From the NCBI RefSeq assembly GCF_024802625.1, contig NZ_CP103371.1, positions 186,001 to 250,000 of the forward strand: a stretch of DNA of 64,000 bases, written 5' to 3'. Below the pieces are notes generated by a model, which was given only the letters and a program-made list of their open reading frames with translations, was not told the origin of the DNA and made no database searches. The DNA comes from Massilia sp. H6. Lineage in GTDB: Bacteria > Pseudomonadota > Gammaproteobacteria > Burkholderiales > Burkholderiaceae_D. The translations under genes and the position numbers were made by a program. Positions 34,852 to 44,082 of the stretch are shown in pieces; position 1 is the first letter of the stretch, and each line of letters starts with the position of its first letter.

Positions 34852-37104
34852 TCAGGTTCCGATACGGCCCCCGTCGTTTTTGGTAATGACGATGGTTGCC
34901 GAGCGTGGGCGCTTGCCGGCGCCATAGCCGGCATTCGACGGCCACTGGCTGGTGTATTTATTCGGATCGCCGATGTGGGCGGCGGACGTATTCTCGCCCG
35001 GGTGCTGGATATTGACGAACAACGCCTTGCCATCCGGAGTTTCGGCGATACCGGTAATTTCCGAGTTGACCGGGCCGACCAGGAAGCGTTTGAGCGTATC
35101 GGGCGTAGCGGCCAGGCCGAGATAGGTGTCCACATTCAGGGTGGTTCCGTCAGCGCGCGGATGGCTCAAGGTGATTTTTTTGCCGTCGCCAACCTGGCCC
35201 GGTACGCCGGCCAGCATCATGCAGTTGGTAACATCGGTATAGGCGCCATCGTCGGTCTGGAACCAGCAGATGCCGGTAGCGGCGCTGAAGGCTAGGCCGT
35301 CCGGGCTGGAGAAATCCTGGTCAGCCGAGAGGCCCGACAGATTGACCGTCGCGGCGGCGGCAGCTTCGGCGCCAAACAGATAGACGTCCCAACGAAAGCT
35401 GGTGGCTGCCGAACCGGCAGCGCCTTCGCGCACGCGGATGATGTGGCCGTTGGGATTGCCGATTTGCGCAGTGGTGCCCTTCATGTCGGTATACACCCGC
35501 GGGTTGGCCGCATCCGGCGCGGCCTGGCTTGCACCGCTCGGTTCGACGCGGCGGTTGCTGTTGTTGGTCAGCGTGAAATAAATCTCGCCGTTGACCGGGT
35601 TCACCGCGCACCATTCCGGACGGTCCATTCTGGTGGCACCCACGGCGTCGCCGGCCAGCCTGGCGTTGACCAGCACGTCGGCCTGGTCTGCGAACGGGTA
35701 GACGGCAAAGTTGGCGATGGAGGGGTTGGCGATCGACAGCTCGATCCACTGTCCGGTACCATCGGCCAGGAACCGGGCCACGTACAGCTTGCCGCTGTCG
35801 AGGTATTTGTCGCCGGTGGCGATACGGTCCGGAGCAGTCGCATCGGCGGCGACCCAGGGCGCGTTCGATACATACTTGAAGATGTATTCGTTGCGCGAAT
35901 CATCGCCCATGTACACGGCCAGCGGCTGGCCAGCGAGCACTTTTCCGAAGGCCGCGCTCTCGTGCGCATAGCGGCCCAGCGCGGTGCGCTTCTTGATGGC
36001 GCGGGTCTTGTCGTAAGGGTCCATCTCGACGATATATCCCATGCCGTTCATCTCGTGGCGATAGTCATCGCTGCCGTCTGCCGACGCGCCCTTCTTGTCC
36101 AGGTTCCAGCGTGCATACTTGTCGTCCACGCCGCCGCTCTCCCAGCCGTGGCGCGACGCTGCGCCGGCGGCGCGCCCATAGCGCTTGAGCGAGACCACGC
36201 TCTTGTCGGCGCGCGCGGCATCGTCGCTCGCGCCGCGGGTGAAATAGCCCGACCAGTTCTCTTCGCCCGACAGGTAGGTATTCCACGGCGTCCGGCCGGT
36301 GCCACAGTTGTTCAGGGTGCCGCGGATAGTCGTGCCCTTGGTCGAATACTTGGTCACCACCAGCGCATTGCCGCGCACTGGCCCCGCGATCTCGATCTCG
36401 GTCTGCTGGTGCACGCGGCGGTTGGAAGGCGAATCCTGCAGGGTTTTCCATTCAGACCCGCTGCGGCGCACTTCGACTACCGACAGGCCATGCAGCGCCA
36501 TCTCCTTGTCCACCTCGGATGCTGGACGCGGCAGGCTCATGGTGCCGCCATTCGGATGCAAAAAAAAGGCGGACAATTTCTCGTCGATGGTGGCTTCATG
36601 GTTCATTGCCAGCAGGCCGCGGTCATTGACGCTGGTGGAGGCGGTGCCAAGCCCGGACAGGGGGAAGAACTCCATGCCGTCGTGCTGGTCGCCGGCCCGA
36701 TTTTCGTGATCGAGATCGGTGCCGTCGTTCTTGAACGCCGGGGTGGACGCGGTCAGCGGATCGCCCATTGCATACAGGACGCTGGCCGTGTAGCCGGCCG
36801 GAACCACGACCGCGTCGATCAGACTCTTGGATACCGCGGTAAAGCCGAGCAGCTTGTCGCCCGGGAGCGTGCCCACCACCGGCGGGGTCCCGGTGACCGG
36901 GACATCGTCGCCGGAACCGCCGCAGCCGCCCAATCCCAGGGCGCCGAGCATTGCGGTCGCGGCCGAAGCGGCGCCGCCACGAAGCAGGCTGCGCCGGCTA
37001 AGGCGCGCATCCAGCACGCTGCTAAAATGTTGATTCGACGAAAGATTGGTGTCGATATCGTCATGCTCGCGCGCAGCGCGGATGTGGTCGGGCAGCTTGT
37101 TCAC
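34852..37104 (-). CDS. phoX: PhoX-family alkaline phosphatase, Tat-exported
   Basis: A 750-residue calcium/iron-type phosphatase that releases phosphate from organic esters in the periplasm. The N-terminus has SRRSLLRG, a twin-arginine signal, followed by a Gly-rich segment. PhoX motifs include DHENRAGDQHDGMEFFPL, LLAMNHEA, CGTGRTPWNTYLSGEENW, GRYAHESAAFG, YMGDDSRNEYIFKYV, WCAVNPVNGEIYFTLTNN and GIAETPDGKALFVNIQHPGE. I choose the GTG at 37104, with AGGA before it, because the alternative ATG at 37188 lies inside the Pho box. Confidence 0.93.
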   Translation of the reverse strand: MNKLPDHIRAAREHDDIDTNLSSNQHFSSVLDARLSRRSLLRGGAASAATAMLGALGLGGCGGSGDDVPVTGTPPVVGTLPGDKLLGFTAVSKSLIDAVVVPAGYTASVLYAMGDPLTASTPAFKNDGTDLDHENRAGDQHDGMEFFPLSGLGTASTSVNDRGLLAMNHEATIDEKLSAFFLHPNGGTMSLPRPASEVDKEMALHGLSVVEVRRSGSEWKTLQDSPSNRRVHQQTEIEIAGPVRGNALVVTKYSTKGTTIRGTLNNCGTGRTPWNTYLSGEENWSGYFTRGASDDAARADKSVVSLKRYGRAAGAASRHGWESGGVDDKYARWNLDKKGASADGSDDYRHEMNGMGYIVEMDPYDKTRAIKKRTALGRYAHESAAFGKVLAGQPLAVYMGDDSRNEYIFKYVSNAPWVAADATAPDRIATGDKYLDSGKLYVARFLADGTGQWIELSIANPSIANFAVYPFADQADVLVNARLAGDAVGATRMDRPEWCAVNPVNGEIYFTLTNNSNRRVEPSGASQAAPDAANPRVYTDMKGTTAQIGNPNGHIIRVREGAAGSAATSFRWDVYLFGAEAAAAATVNLSGLSADQDFSSPDGLAFSAATGICWFQTDDGAYTDVTNCMMLAGVPGQVGDGKKITLSHPRADGTTLNVDTYLGLAATPDTLKRFLVGPVNSEITGIAETPDGKALFVNIQHPGENTSAAHIGDPNKYTSQWPSNAGYGAGKRPRSATIVITKNDGGRIGT

Positions 37105-37160
37105 GGTGATCCTGTCGAGAGTAGCGGAAGTCCACGCATGGTAGAGAGCGAAAATGACCA

Positions 37161-37193
37161 CATTGTGACGATTCGATAACAGTTCCATGACAC
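37161..37193 (-). promoter_or_regulatory. Pho box (PhoB operator) upstream of phoX
   Basis: Read on the minus strand, three consecutive 11-base units (37183-37193, 37172-37182, 37161-37171) match the PhoB direct repeat: GTGTCATGGAA, CTGTTATCGAA and TCGTCACAATG. The consensus is CTGTCAT plus four bases per 11-bp turn. It implies phosphate-starvation control of phoX by PhoB. Confidence 0.85.
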
Positions 37194-37355
37194 GCCAGGT
37201 CGATCCGGCTCAGCGCCGGCAGCGAACGCTAGCAATCACACGTGGTCGATGTGCATGCGGCACGGCACGCACTGCCCGCGCCGCCGCAGCGCGAACTGGC
37301 GTATTCTGATGCCGACGGCATGTACCTATTGCCATGGCCCCAGTGACGCATTACG

Positions 37356-37769
37356 GTGGATATCTTGAGCGAGCAAGCACTTTCAGCAATCAAGCTCGAC
37401 GCGCAACGACTGGCCGATGTGGTCACCCTGAGCGCGCCCCAGCGCTATGCGCATTTCTTGCGCCAGGTGGCCGAGACCGGCGAAGTGTGGGGACTGTACC
37501 GCGACGGCTGGGCGCTGGCCAAGACCGATGACGGCAGCCTGGTGTTCGCCATGTGGCCGGCGAGCCAGTTCGCCGACCTGTGCGCGGAGTTCGAATGGGA
37601 TGGCTATGAGCCGCTATCGTTCCCGCTCGACGACCTGGTGCAGGACTTGCTGCCGCAACTCGAAGAAGACGGCGTGTTGCCCGGCATCTTCTATACCCCG
37701 GGCGAGCGCGGCCTGACGCCGACAATTTATATGCTGCGCGTCGACCTGGAACGCGCATTGCGCCCTTAG
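37356..37769 (+). CDS. DUF2750 domain protein
   Basis: A 137-residue cytoplasmic protein of the DUF2750 family: RYAHFLRQVAETGEVWGLY, GWALAKTDDGSLVFAMWP, FADLCAEFEWDGYEP and a C-terminal PGIFYTPGERG. Function unknown. The GTG at 37356 is the best start seen, though its ribosome-binding site is weak. It converges on tssG, whose stop is 6 bases away, so it marks one edge of the T6SS cluster. Confidence 0.85.
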   Translation: MDILSEQALSAIKLDAQRLADVVTLSAPQRYAHFLRQVAETGEVWGLYRDGWALAKTDDGSLVFAMWPASQFADLCAEFEWDGYEPLSFPLDDLVQDLLPQLEEDGVLPGIFYTPGERGLTPTIYMLRVDLERALRP

Positions 37770-37775
37770 CAAGCT

Positions 37776-38855
37776 CTACAGGGCGTGCAGTTCGTAGCGC
37801 ACGTCGCGCCGGTCTTGGGTCTGCAGGTCTTGCACCAGATAGGCGTCCCAGCCGAGCCGGCCTTCATCGCCGGCCAGCCGGACGTTGCGCACGCCCGCCG
37901 CCAGCAGTACCAGCTCCACTTCGTATTCGAGACAGACGCCGGTGAACATCGACAGCAGGCTTTTCAAGGCCCGTGCGGCTTGTCCACCCGGCAAAAATTG
38001 GTTGAATCCTGCGCGGTCGAGCGGCCCCACTACCAGCCGCAGCCGCAGGTCGCGCTGCCAGACGCGCGCGCCGGCAATGGTCCCGACCCCAAGCACCGCA
38101 TGGTCGCTGCCCAGGATAGTCTGCTGGCCGGGCGGCACATCGTACCAGCAGCCGACGAATTGCTCGGCCACCACCTGCTGGCCAAAGTATTCCGACAGCA
38201 CCCGCGCCAACTGGACGCTCGAGGCGGGACGGTGCCGGATCGAGGCTGCGAAATACCCGATCGATTCGTCCAGCACCGCGCCGTCTTCGCTATTTGCCAG
38301 GCGCCGCCGCAGCGCCGGGTCGCCCAGTCCGGCCAGGCTGAGCAGCAGCGGCAGGAAACGGTCCTGGCCATCGAGCTGGTATTGCAGCGCCAGCCGGTAC
38401 TTGCGCCAGGCTTCGTAGAACAGCGCCAGCGAGCGATTGGAGAAGGTATCGAGGAAGGCGCGCGCGCCTTCGTCTTTTTCTTGCCACTGGTGTTCGGCGA
38501 TGCGCTCGGTGTAATGCAGCGGCAGCACGCCCTGCCCACCGAGCAGTCCCATGAACGATGGCGTCAGGCGAATGTATTTCAGGCTGCCGTCTTTCAAGGC
38601 CGCACCAAGTGCCGCAGCCGTGGCCTCGATCTGGCGCGGCTCGGGGTGGATCGCCTCAACCTGGCTGGCCGGAAAGCCGAGCGAGAGCGAATTCTGGAAA
38701 CGCAGGAAAGTGGCCACCCATTGCTTGCGCGGCAAGCCGCGCCGGCGCGCCCACAATTCGAGCATGCGCACCGCCTGGAAATACTCGAAGCGGTAGGGCT
38801 CGTGGAACAGGCGGTCGATTACAGCAGGCTCAAATCGCCGCTGCGGGGCTGGCAT
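37776..38855 (-). CDS. tssG: T6SS baseplate subunit TssG
   Basis: A 359-residue baseplate wedge protein (ImpH/VasB). Typical segments: DRLFHEPYRFEYFQAVRMLE at the N-terminus, LRFQNSLSLGFPASQVEAI, LTPSFMGLLGGQGVLPLHYTE, and FLDTFSNRSLALFYEAWRKYR. It works with TssF, TssE and TssK to build the wedge that seeds sheath assembly. Its start lies 37 bases inside the end of tssF, so the two are translationally coupled. It is the last gene of tssEFG; tssH (clpV), which often follows, is absent. Confidence 0.96.
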   Translation of the reverse strand: MPAPQRRFEPAVIDRLFHEPYRFEYFQAVRMLELWARRRGLPRKQWVATFLRFQNSLSLGFPASQVEAIHPEPRQIEATAAALGAALKDGSLKYIRLTPSFMGLLGGQGVLPLHYTERIAEHQWQEKDEGARAFLDTFSNRSLALFYEAWRKYRLALQYQLDGQDRFLPLLLSLAGLGDPALRRRLANSEDGAVLDESIGYFAASIRHRPASSVQLARVLSEYFGQQVVAEQFVGCWYDVPPGQQTILGSDHAVLGVGTIAGARVWQRDLRLRLVVGPLDRAGFNQFLPGGQAARALKSLLSMFTGVCLEYEVELVLLAAGVRNVRLAGDEGRLGWDAYLVQDLQTQDRRDVRYELHAL

Positions 38856-40657
38856 GTCAATAATGCTTCTCCGGTTTTGTTCGACACGATTACCAGCTGG
38901 GTGAAGCTGTTGGCATGCACATAAAGGGCGAGGAAGCGCTCGACAATCTGGGCGAACGCGTGGATGCCGCTGCCCACGAAGGCTTCCTCGTCGATGCTCA
39001 GGCGTACTTCGACCCCGCGCACCAGGCAGGTGAATGGATTGCCAGCGAGCCAGGTGGTCGCCGGGCGCTGGGAAATCGCCTTGATGCCGCCGATCTGGCG
39101 CTGCGAAGAGGGCGAGCGCGGCAGATCGTACAGCGCCAGCATTTCGCGAAAGGCCTCGACCCCGCCGTCGGCCAGCGACAGATGGTTCAGGGCCAGGTGC
39201 GAGATCAGGCGCCAGTGCGCACCGCGCCCGCTGGCAAAGCGGTACGAGGCCGTCGGTTTGCGCAGCAGGGCGATCGAGCGCTCGCCGGAGCCGCCTTCGA
39301 AAAACAGATCGCCGCCGGCCTGGCCATAGCTCAAGGTCGCTGGCAGGTCGCGGTTGGTGCAGGTCAGTTCGATATTGAGCGTGTCGGTTTCGACCTCGGC
39401 CGGGTCGAAATCGATGTCGACGATCGACACCTGGGTCTCGAAGCCGGGACTGTGCTCGGCCAGCGATTCGTCGCGCCGCACGGCGTAATAATGGCCCGCG
39501 TCTTCCGGCGTCTGCGCGTGGCGCAGCGAATAGAAGGGACGAAACTGCACCAGCGTCTCGCCCTGCGGCGTCTGGCGTACCAGGCTGAGCGACTCGATTG
39601 CATATACCTCGTAGGCAAAGGGGCGGCGTGCATCGGCCACTACCGGATAGCTGGTGCTGGTATGCGTCACCCTGATCGGCTCGCCGCACTGGCGGAACAG
39701 GTTGATCACCGGTGTGCAGCCCAGCAAGACATTGTTGGTGGACAGGGTGCCGAGCATGCGCGCCGTATTCGAGTCCGACCGCAGGCCTGACAGTGCCAGG
39801 TGCAGCGTGAGCGTGCGCGTCCCCGGCGGCGCGGCCGCGGCCAGCGCCGCCAGGTCGATGTCGAAGAAGTTGAATTTTTCGGGAAAGCAGAAGTATTCGG
39901 TGAGCAGCCGGTAGGCGGCATGCGAGCGCGCCGGGAAATCGATCAGCGCTTCGTCCTCGCCGAAACCGCTGGGGCGCACCGGCACCGGCAGCGCCGTCCA
40001 GCGTGCGCTGGTCCCGGCTTCGACGTAGGCGCTGACCGTGCGCATGAACAGCGCGTCGCGCAAGGCGGCGCAGAACGACGGTTCGCCATCGATGAAGACC
40101 CGCAGGCTGGGCAGCGCCAACCCGGCCAGCGAACCCTGTGCGGCGGTGCAGGCCAGGGCCAGGCTGATGCAGGACGACGCCGTCCCCGGCAAGCGTACGG
40201 CCTCGGGCGCATCGATGACGGCGGAGAAGCTGGCGTCAGTGAGCGCGACCGGCGCCACGACGACCGGGTAGACGGTGCGGAAGATGCAGGCGGCGCCGCG
40301 TACCGGCCGCGTGGTGAACTGGGTGCCGCGCGCGATCATGCCGGCGTCGCCCAGCTTTGCCGCGCTACTGATATCGAAGCGCGCGATCGAACACGAGGGG
40401 AAGGGGCGCAGGTAATGCGGATACAGTACCTCGAACAATGCTTCGGTGAATTCTGGATAGTCGTCGTCGAGGCGCCGCGCGATGCGCGCATTGAGCAGCG
40501 CGAACGATTCGATCATGCGCTCGGTGTGCGGGTCTTCGCAGACCTCGCCGCTCATCAAGAGGCGCCCCGCAATGCGCGGATAGCGCTCGGCGAATTCGCG
40601 CAGGTTGCGGCGCAGGAAAGTCAGCTCGCTTTCATAATAGGGCAGCAGCTGTTCCAT
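38819..40657 (-). CDS. tssF: T6SS baseplate subunit TssF
   Basis: A 612-residue protein (ImpG/VasA). The start LLPYYESELTFLRRNLREFA is diagnostic, followed by PHTERMIESFALLNARIARRLDDDYPEFTEALFEVLYPHYL and later FRQCGEPIRVTHTS and RPFYSLRHAQ. TssF is the largest wedge component and binds TssG at 2:1. It starts 3 bases after tssE with GGAG upstream and overlaps tssG. All conserved regions appear complete, so the gene looks functional. Confidence 0.97.
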   Translation of the reverse strand: MEQLLPYYESELTFLRRNLREFAERYPRIAGRLLMSGEVCEDPHTERMIESFALLNARIARRLDDDYPEFTEALFEVLYPHYLRPFPSCSIARFDISSAAKLGDAGMIARGTQFTTRPVRGAACIFRTVYPVVVAPVALTDASFSAVIDAPEAVRLPGTASSCISLALACTAAQGSLAGLALPSLRVFIDGEPSFCAALRDALFMRTVSAYVEAGTSARWTALPVPVRPSGFGEDEALIDFPARSHAAYRLLTEYFCFPEKFNFFDIDLAALAAAAPPGTRTLTLHLALSGLRSDSNTARMLGTLSTNNVLLGCTPVINLFRQCGEPIRVTHTSTSYPVVADARRPFAYEVYAIESLSLVRQTPQGETLVQFRPFYSLRHAQTPEDAGHYYAVRRDESLAEHSPGFETQVSIVDIDFDPAEVETDTLNIELTCTNRDLPATLSYGQAGGDLFFEGGSGERSIALLRKPTASYRFASGRGAHWRLISHLALNHLSLADGGVEAFREMLALYDLPRSPSSQRQIGGIKAISQRPATTWLAGNPFTCLVRGVEVRLSIDEEAFVGSGIHAFAQIVERFLALYVHANSFTQLVIVSNKTGEALLTCQPRSGDLSLL

Positions 40658-40660
40658 GGT

Positions 40661-41158
40661 TCAAGCTCCGACCGGGGCCAAGCGCGCGGCCTTGCCGGCC
40701 TTGCTGATACTGTATTGCAGTGTCGACGGCGTCAACACCGCGTCGAAGTTGACCGGTTCCTGCGACACGCTTGCCACCAGCACGGCCGTGATCGAGAAAT
40801 CCAGGCGATTGACCGAATCGTTGCGCAGTTCCAGCAGCGCACGTACCTCGCGCAGGCGCGGTTCATGGCAACCAATGGCCTGTTCGATACTGGCGCAGAT
40901 CGCCGCGCGATCCGTCGGGCTGGACAGGCAAAGGTCGGCGAAATCGTTCAAGCCATAAGTCACCATCGAGCGGCCGCATTCCGGATACGCCTTGAGCGCA
41001 CCGTCGGGGATGCTGGAACGGGTGTTGAGCAGCGACTCCAGGTCGCGCGCTACCGTATCTTTCAATTCCTCGATCGTGAGGCGCACCGCCGCCTGGCCCG
41101 GCCCCCGGTTCGGCACACCGAGCAGGCGGTCGAACAAGCCTGGTGTATATCCCTTCAT
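40661..41158 (-). CDS. tssE: T6SS baseplate subunit TssE (gp25-like)
   Basis: A 165-residue gp25-like protein: GLFDRLLG at the start, VARDLESLLNTRSSIPDGALKAYPECGRSMVTYGLNDFADL in the centre, then IEQAIGCHEPRLREVRAL. It nucleates sheath polymerisation at the baseplate. GGGGGAG lies 4 bases before the ATG. It is the first gene of the minus-strand unit and faces tssK across a 172-base divergent region; tssB and tssC, normally upstream of tssE, are missing here. Confidence 0.96.
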   Translation of the reverse strand: MKGYTPGLFDRLLGVPNRGPGQAAVRLTIEELKDTVARDLESLLNTRSSIPDGALKAYPECGRSMVTYGLNDFADLCLSSPTDRAAICASIEQAIGCHEPRLREVRALLELRNDSVNRLDFSITAVLVASVSQEPVNFDAVLTPSTLQYSISKAGKAARLAPVGA

Positions 41159-41330
41159 GGGGCTCCCCCTTCATGTGTCTCAGTGGCAAATGACTGCAAA
41201 AACCAAACCCCATGCTGCCATGCCGTGCAGCACCAAGGTTTGATCAAGTTCACATGGGCAACCCTTTCAAGTTGTTATGGTTTCCGGAGAGTTATTCGAT
41301 CAATCCAGACACATTGAAGGGAAGGCAGCG

Positions 41331-42671
41331 ATGACCAGCAAGGTTCTCTGGGGCGAAGGCCTGCTATTGCGTCCGCAGCACTTTCAGCGGCAAGACCACT
41401 ATCACGAACAATGTCTGCACAAGAGCATCAAGGCGGTGCATCCCTACGCCTGGGGTGTCGAGACCATACAGGTCGACCGCGAGGCCCTTGCCAACAACGT
41501 GCTGCGGCTGCTGGCGCTGTCGGCGCGCTTCCAGGACGGTGAACTGGTCGACGCGCCGGAGATCGACGCCCTGCCCGAAGCGGTGGACCTGAGCCTGCTG
41601 CCGCAGGCGCAGCAAACGCTCACCTATTACATCGCCCTGCCCGGGCTGAAACCGTTCAGCGGCAATTTCACGCCTCCCGGGCAAGCCAGCAACACGGCGC
41701 GCTACGTCCAGGCCAACGGCGAGACGCCCGACCTGTACACGCAAGCTGCGCCAGTGCAGCTGGCCACCCTGAACAAGTCGCTGCGGCTGGTGTCGGAAGA
41801 AGAGCCGCGCGATTCGTATGTTCATTTTCCACTGCTACGGCTGCGCCGCGCGGCAACCGGCGGCTTCGAGATCGACGATGGTTTCGTACCACCCTCGCTG
41901 TCGCTGGGCGCCGCGCCGGTCTTGTTCCAGGGCTTGCGCCGCCTGCTCGATGCGCTGCAGGCCAAGGTGGCCGCGCTGTACGGGCACCAGCGCGAACCGA
42001 GCCGCAACGTGGTCGAGTTCCGCTCCGGCGACATGGCCTCGTTCTGGCTGCTGCACACCGCCAGTTCCGCCTATGCCAGCCTGAGCCACCATTTCCATCA
42101 TCCGGCGCTGCATCCTGAACGCCTGTACGAGGGCTTGCTCGACGTGGCGGGCGGCCTGATGACCTTTTCCAAGAGCTGGACCCTGGCCGATTTGCCGCCC
42201 TACCAGCACGGCGACCCGGGACCGGCCTTCGCCAAGCTGCACACGATCATTCGAGAATTACTCGATACCGTGATCTCGTCGAAGTATTTCGCGATCGCAC
42301 TCAACGAAGTGCGGCCTTCGTATTACATCGGCATGCTCGACTCGGGCAAGATCGACGAAAAGACCACCTTCTATATTGCGGTATCGGCCTCGATTGCGGC
42401 GCTAGAACTGGTGGACGTGGTGCCGCTGCGCTTCAAGATCGGCGCGCCGGACGATGTCGAGAAATTCGTGCTGTCGGCGCTGCCCGGGGTGCGCCTGCAA
42501 CACGCACCGCAACTGCCGGCGGCGGTCCCGGTGCGGCCCGAGACTTGCTATTTCAGCATGGAAGCGAAAGGCCCGATGTACGAGCGCATGCTCAAAGCGC
42601 AATCGATCTCGATCTATGTTCCAGCCGGCATGAAAGAGCTGCGCCTGGAACTGCTGGCCGTGGCCGCATGA
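41331..42671 (+). CDS. tssK: T6SS baseplate subunit TssK
   Basis: A 446-residue protein (ImpJ/VasE) that links the baseplate to the membrane complex. The N-terminus KVLWGEGLLLRPQHFQRQDHY is diagnostic, and later parts include ETPDLYTQAAP, SYYIGMLDSGKIDEKTTFYIAV and the C-terminal VYERMLK-like segment before IYVPAGMKEL. The ATG at 41331 is preferred over one at 41277 because AAGGGAAGG precedes it and it matches the family start. Its stop overlaps an ATG (ATGA), the usual tssK-tssL arrangement, but tssL is not intact. Confidence 0.96.
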   Translation: MTSKVLWGEGLLLRPQHFQRQDHYHEQCLHKSIKAVHPYAWGVETIQVDREALANNVLRLLALSARFQDGELVDAPEIDALPEAVDLSLLPQAQQTLTYYIALPGLKPFSGNFTPPGQASNTARYVQANGETPDLYTQAAPVQLATLNKSLRLVSEEEPRDSYVHFPLLRLRRAATGGFEIDDGFVPPSLSLGAAPVLFQGLRRLLDALQAKVAALYGHQREPSRNVVEFRSGDMASFWLLHTASSAYASLSHHFHHPALHPERLYEGLLDVAGGLMTFSKSWTLADLPPYQHGDPGPAFAKLHTIIRELLDTVISSKYFAIALNEVRPSYYIGMLDSGKIDEKTTFYIAVSASIAALELVDVVPLRFKIGAPDDVEKFVLSALPGVRLQHAPQLPAAVPVRPETCYFSMEAKGPMYERMLKAQSISIYVPAGMKELRLELLAVAA

Positions 42672-42790
42672 CCAATCTCCCGCCCCTGTCGACTCCTAAC
42701 CGACCTGTGCCACGCGCAATGGCTTGCAGGCGCGCCGATGGCATTGCTGGGTCAGCGCTGCAGAAAACGCCTAAACGCCGAGCGAGCTGA
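42668..42790 (+). pseudogene. Possible cut-off 5' end of tssL
   Basis: A 40-codon frame begins in the tssK stop (ATGA) and runs into the 3' end of the convergent PaaK-like gene. Its first ~16 residues (MTNLPPLSTPNRPVP) are Pro-rich like the cytoplasmic start of many TssL/DotU proteins. After that the sequence has no TssL character. The best reading is a deletion junction just after the start of tssL; a chance frame is the alternative. Confidence 0.35.
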
Positions 42791-44078
42791 CCACCAGCTG
42801 GCGTTTACCGTTCGGCGCCAGCGGTATATCGTGTTCTTCTTGCAATGCAATGTCGAAGAAGCCGCCCCAGCGCCGTAGCTGGGCGTCGAGCACGAAGGCG
42901 CGCTGTGCCGGGGTCAGGCTGCCATGGCGCGCCACCACGGCCAGCGTGATGGCGCCGGCGCGAGCCTGCCGCACCTGGTACAGGCGCACAAAATCCCAGG
43001 TCAGCTCGTCGATGACGATGGCAAGGCCCGGAATGCGCTGGCCGGCCCGGTCGATCAAAAATTCATGGCCGCGGCCGTCGATCACGGCACAATGGCCATT
43101 CGTGCCGATGCGGCCGTAGTCGCCGGTGCGGTAACGGATCAAGGGCATGACCTCGTTCCACAGCGAGGTGCCGACGATTTCGGCGCGCTCGCCATCGAGG
43201 CGGTTTTCATTGAAGCCATAGAGCGGCTCAAACCGGTAAGCGCTGGTTCCCGCGTCGTCGACTTGCAGGAAAGCCAGGTTGGTACGTTCCGACAAACCAT
43301 AGTTGAGCGACACCGGAGCGCGCAACACGCGGCGGATCGATCCGATCTGCGCCGCGGTGGCCGGCTCCGAGGCGAGCAACACCGCCTTGAACTGCACGCC
43401 GAGCTCGCCCGGCTCGAGCAGTTCGGCCAGCGCGGTCACGGAACTTGGATAACCATGCACATACTCGGGACGAAAGCGGCCGATGGCGTCGACGATCGCG
43501 GCCTTGTGCTGGTCGTGCACGTGATAGGGCGACAGCATCAAGCGGTTGCCAAGCACGCGCAGCGGTGCTTCGTGGGCCAGGCGGCGCGCGTCGGCGCCGA
43601 TACGCAGGATGCGCGCCTTGTCGAAGGAAAAGCCGAACTTGCCCCATTCGTGGGTGAAAAAGGCTTTTTCGATATCGGCCAGGCGCTTGCTGCGCCACAT
43701 GCCAATGCCTTGTCCGGATGAACCGCCACTGGTGGCATACGTCAGCCGGGACGGGTCGAGCCGGCTGTCGAGAAAGTCGCGCTGCTGCGCCATGACTTCT
43801 TCTTTGGACAAGTAGGGAAAGGCCGCCATGACCTGGTGCAGGGGTTCGTTCGCCGCTTGCGCCGCGCTGAGCCTGACCGTGCGGCGGTAGTACGGCACGT
43901 GTTGCAGCGCGTGTACCAGGATGTTGCGCAGACGCGCCCTGGACTGTGCGGCGATGGCGGCGCTGTCCTGTGCTAGCAAGGCGCGCACGCGGAAAAAATC
44001 GGGGTGGTACAGGACACGGCCGGGCAGATAAGGGCGCCAGGCATAGTAGTGATGCGACAGCAGGTCGTGCAGGGCCAC
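42771..44078 (-). CDS. PaaK/CapK-like adenylate-forming ligase
   Basis: A 435-residue member of the phenylacetate-CoA ligase/CapK branch of ANL enzymes. The ATP-loop YATSGGSSGQGIGMW, the YGLSERTNLAF motif and the YRTGDYGRI motif with its Asp are all present, so it should activate a carboxylic acid as an adenylate. The start is a GTG 4 bases after the opine-dehydrogenase-like gene, with which it clearly forms a pair. Whether the product goes to CoA, an amine or another acceptor is not visible. Confidence 0.82.
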   Translation of the reverse strand: MALHDLLSHHYYAWRPYLPGRVLYHPDFFRVRALLAQDSAAIAAQSRARLRNILVHALQHVPYYRRTVRLSAAQAANEPLHQVMAAFPYLSKEEVMAQQRDFLDSRLDPSRLTYATSGGSSGQGIGMWRSKRLADIEKAFFTHEWGKFGFSFDKARILRIGADARRLAHEAPLRVLGNRLMLSPYHVHDQHKAAIVDAIGRFRPEYVHGYPSSVTALAELLEPGELGVQFKAVLLASEPATAAQIGSIRRVLRAPVSLNYGLSERTNLAFLQVDDAGTSAYRFEPLYGFNENRLDGERAEIVGTSLWNEVMPLIRYRTGDYGRIGTNGHCAVIDGRGHEFLIDRAGQRIPGLAIVIDELTWDFVRLYQVRQARAGAITLAVVARHGSLTPAQRAFVLDAQLRRWGGFFDIALQEEHDIPLAPNGKRQLVVSSLGV

Positions 44079-44082
44079 GCGC

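Noticed and set aside
33687..35135. Extended nitronate monooxygenase frame beginning inside the phoX 3' region
   Set aside because: The added N-terminal ~129 residues show no family similarity and overlap phoX on the same strand; the normal-length start at 34748 fits.
35443..37179. 578-codon frame antisense to phoX
   Set aside because: PhoX motifs are complete on the minus strand and the antisense frame has no ribosome-binding site or recognisable domain.
39800..41317. 505-codon frame antisense to tssF and tssE
   Set aside because: It runs across two confirmed T6SS genes on the other strand and resembles no protein family.
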